A DNA stretch of 64,000 nucleotides from Motilibacter aurantiacus (GTDB taxonomy: Bacteria > Actinomycetota > Actinomycetes > Motilibacterales > Motilibacteraceae): assembly GCF_011250645.1 (NCBI RefSeq), contig NZ_JAANNO010000004.1, positions 201,588-265,587 on the forward strand. Reading direction: 5' to 3'. Positions 61,914-64,000 of the stretch are shown here, in pieces. A program made the position numbers and the translations under genes. Positions within the stretch are counted from its first letter, which is position 1. Every line of letters begins with the position of its first letter. The notes beneath the pieces were generated by a model, which was not told the DNA's origin, ran no database searches, and saw only the letters and a program-made list of their open reading frames with translations.

Positions 61914-62995
61914 GACGCGCCCCCGGCGGCGGACAGCACGAGCGCGGCGAGCCGGTCGTCACCGTCCCTGCGCCCGAACCGCGCGGCCGCCGCGCCCATG
62001 GCCGAGAGCCGGGGCGCGTCGGCGATCAGCGGCACGAGCGTCTGCGCGACCCAGTCGGGCGTGCACCGGGCGTCGTCGACGATCAGCCCGCCCCCGGCGC
62101 TCACGACGGGCTCGGCGTTCAGCCGCTGCTCGCCGTTGCCGTGCGGCAGCGGGACGTACGCGGCGGGCAGCCCGACCGCGGCGAGCTCGGCACACGTCAT
62201 GGCCCCGGCGCGGCAGAGCGCGACGTCGGCGGCGGCGTAGGCGAGGTCCATGCGGTCGAGGTACTCCAGTGCGACGTAGGGCGGGGCGGCGGACCGGGCG
62301 GCGGAGCGGGCGACGTTGCCCCTGCCCGCGGCGTGCAGGACCTGCACCCCTGCGGCGGCGAGCGCGGCGGCGCCACCCTCGACCGCGAGGTTGAGGGTGC
62401 GGGCGCCCTGCGACCCGCCGAAGACGAGCAGCGTGGGCAGCGCCGGGTCCAGGCCGAAGGCCGCGCGCGCCTGCCCCCGGACGGCGGCGCGGTCCAGGGT
62501 CGTGATCGCGCGCCGCAGCGGCATGCCGACGTAGGCGGCGTGCGGCAGCGGGGAGTCCGGCCACGCGCTGCCGACGTGCCGGGTCAGCCGGGCGCCCAGC
62601 TTGTTCGCGAGGCCGGGCCGCGCGTTCGCCTCGTGCACGACGATCGGCACGCCGAGCCGCCGGGCGGCGAGGTACGCGGGGGCGGCGACGTACCCGCCGA
62701 ACCCCACCACCACGTCGGCGCGGACGCCGCGCAGCACGTCGGTCGCGGAGCGGACCGCGCCGGCCAGCCGGCCGGGGACGCGCAGCAGGCCCGGCCCGGG
62801 CTTGCGGGGCACGGGCACCGGGGGGATCAGCGCCAGGTCGTAGCCGCGCTGCGGGACCAGTCGGTTCTCGAGGCCGCGCTCGGTGCCGAGGGCGGTGACG
62901 CCGACGGACGGGTCGGCCCGACGGAGCGCGTCGGCCAGGGCGAGCGCAGGCTCGACGTGCCCGGCGGTGCCTCCGCCGGCGAGGACGACGTGCAT
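61910..62995 (-). CDS. murG: UDP-GlcNAc transferase to lipid I
   Basis: A 361-aa GT-B glycosyltransferase that makes lipid II at the inner face of the membrane. It has [101 protein letters not shown] start one base after the ftsW stop. Confidence 0.97.
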   Translation of the reverse strand: MHVVLAGGGTAGHVEPALALADALRRADPSVGVTALGTERGLENRLVPQRGYDLALIPPVPVPRKPGPGLLRVPGRLAGAVRSATDVLRGVRADVVVGFGGYVAAPAYLAARRLGVPIVVHEANARPGLANKLGARLTRHVGSAWPDSPLPHAAYVGMPLRRAITTLDRAAVRGQARAAFGLDPALPTLLVFGGSQGARTLNLAVEGGAAALAAAGVQVLHAAGRGNVARSAARSAAPPYVALEYLDRMDLAYAAADVALCRAGAMTCAELAAVGLPAAYVPLPHGNGEQRLNAEPVVSAGGGLIVDDARCTPDWVAQTLVPLIADAPRLSAMGAAAARFGRRDGDDRLAALVLSAAGGAS

Positions 62996-62996
62996 C

Positions 62997-64000
62997 TCAG
63001 CGCCCTCCGGCGGTGCGGGGGGACGAGGCGCGCCGTGGCTCCGGTGCCCGGGACGCCGGCGCAGGGCGAGGCGCCGGGCGTCCGGAGGCGCGGGACACCC
63101 CGGCGGGACGGGGAGCGCGCGGCGCGCGAGGCACGTGCTCCGGCTCGGGGTCGGCGAGCGGCGCCGACGGCCGACCGGACATGCCCGCGCGGTGCGGGCG
63201 GGGCGCGGGCGGTCGCGCCGAGCGGCGGGCGCGGCGTACCTCGTCGCGGGCCAGGGCGAGCAGCAGCCCGATCGCCGCCATGGTCGTGAGCAGCGCCGAC
63301 CCCCCCGCGGACACGAGCGGCAGCGGGATGCCGATGACCGGCACGACGCCGAGGACCGCGCCGATGTTGACCAGCGTCTGGAAGGCGATCCACGCCGTGA
63401 CGCCGGCGGCGGCGAGGCGGACGAAGACGTCGTCGGTGCGCATCGCGACCCGCAGCCCGCCGTAGCAGAGCGCGCCGAACAGCGCGAGCACGAGCAGCGT
63501 GCCGATCAGCCCGAGCTCCTCGCCGATGATGGCGAAGATGAAGTCGTTCTGCGCCTCGGGCAGCAGGCCCGGCCACTTCTCCCGCGACCCGCCGAGCCCG
63601 ACCCCGGTCCAGCCGCCCGTGCCGAGGGCGAACTTCCCGTGCAGCGCCTGGAAGTTCGTGCTCATCGGGTCCTCGCTGGGCTGGGTCCAGCTGACGATCC
63701 GCTCGACGCGGGTCGGGTGCGTGACCGCGAGCCACACGGCCCCGGCCGAGCCCGCGGCCATGACCATGGCGAAGACGCGGAACGGGGCTCCGGCGAAGAA
63801 GAGCAGCGCGAGCAGGATGGCCATGAGCACGAGCGCCGTGCCCAGGTCCTGCCCGAGCAGGACGAAGAGCAGGAAGAGCCCGCCGACGGGGAGCAGCGGC
63901 ACGAGCAGGTGCTTCCACTGGTCGAGCAGCCGCCACTTGCGGGCGAGCAGGTCGGCGCCCCAGAGCACCAGCGCCAGCTTGGCGGCCTCGCTGGGCTGGA
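62997..64000 (-). CDS. ftsW: Peptidoglycan glycosyltransferase FtsW, C-terminal part (cut by window edge)
   Basis: At least 334 aa of a SEDS polymerase that builds septal glycan. Visible: [38 protein letters not shown], the catalytic-loop region [28 protein letters not shown] and the final helices with [19 protein letters not shown]. About 75 residues of Arg/Pro/Ala-rich cytosolic tail follow. The N-terminal helices and start lie outside the window. Confidence 0.96.
   Translation of the reverse strand, partial: QPSEAAKLALVLWGADLLARKWRLLDQWKHLLVPLLPVGGLFLLFVLLGQDLGTALVLMAILLALLFFAGAPFRVFAMVMAAGSAGAVWLAVTHPTRVERIVSWTQPSEDPMSTNFQALHGKFALGTGGWTGVGLGGSREKWPGLLPEAQNDFIFAIIGEELGLIGTLLVLALFGALCYGGLRVAMRTDDVFVRLAAAGVTAWIAFQTLVNIGAVLGVVPVIGIPLPLVSAGGSALLTTMAAIGLLLALARDEVRRARRSARPPAPRPHRAGMSGRPSAPLADPEPEHVPRAPRAPRPAGVSRASGRPAPRPAPASRAPEPRRASSPRTAGGR

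Overview
The window is a very GC-rich chromosomal segment of an actinobacterium. Third codon positions are almost all G or C. The gene order (his/trp supercluster, dnaE, lspA-rluD, ileS behind a translational T-box, divIVA-yggT-sepF-yggS-ftsZ, murC-ftsQ) and the bifunctional PriA are typical of the class Actinomycetia. A methyl-accepting chemotaxis protein behind what looks like a flagellar (sigma-28 type) promoter suggests a motile lineage such as Kineosporiales or Motilibacterales; the genus is an inference. No tRNA, rRNA, insertion sequence, prophage or CRISPR array was seen.

Layout. 1-18.8 kb: a histidine/tryptophan supercluster read leftward (hisD-hisC-hisB-hisH-hyp-priA, hisF, hisI-trpE-membrane protein, trpC-trpB). 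It is interrupted at three points: a secreted trypsin-like protease; a DUF3152 metalloprotease plus a DinB-like protein; and a K+ uptake pair (trkH, trkA) with a GNAT and a large secreted M14 carboxypeptidase. 18.8-24.5 kb: LON-domain protein, YbaK, a membrane protein and dnaE. 24.5-33 kb: accessory genes, namely an XRE-cupin regulator divergent from a BenE-type transporter across a perfect palindrome; a kinase-like (APH fold) gene behind a structured leader; a protein phosphatase; a SoxR gene divergent from an operon of a 78-aa protein, an ABC exporter and a GPP34 protein. 31.5-42.2 kb: rluD, lspA, a DksA/TraR-like protein, ileS with its T-box, and the division genes divIVA, yggT, sepF, yggS and ftsZ.

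42.5-59.6 kb is an unusual block. It separates ftsZ from ftsQ, which are neighbours in most actinobacteria. It holds an LLM oxidoreductase, a FhuF-like Fe-S protein, an AlkZ-like winged-helix protein, a PhoD phosphatase, a chemoreceptor, signal peptidase I with an ECF sigma factor, a MarR/DUF1330/proline dehydrogenase locus, a secreted CBM2 protein with a Lys/Ala tail, a 7TM-PAS-GGDEF protein, and an MMPL exporter with a two-component system. 59.6-64 kb resumes the cell-wall cluster (ftsQ, murC, murG, ftsW, the last cut by the window end).

Expression signals. Most operon genes overlap by four bases (GTGA or ATGA), so translation is tightly coupled. Many first genes have a TANNNT box only 6-8 bases before the start codon and no Shine-Dalgarno sequence, which indicates leaderless mRNAs. 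The most informative regulatory sites are a SoxR box inside a 19-bp-spacer promoter, the ileS T-box, and the predicted pseudoknot-like leader at 26.46-26.61 kb.
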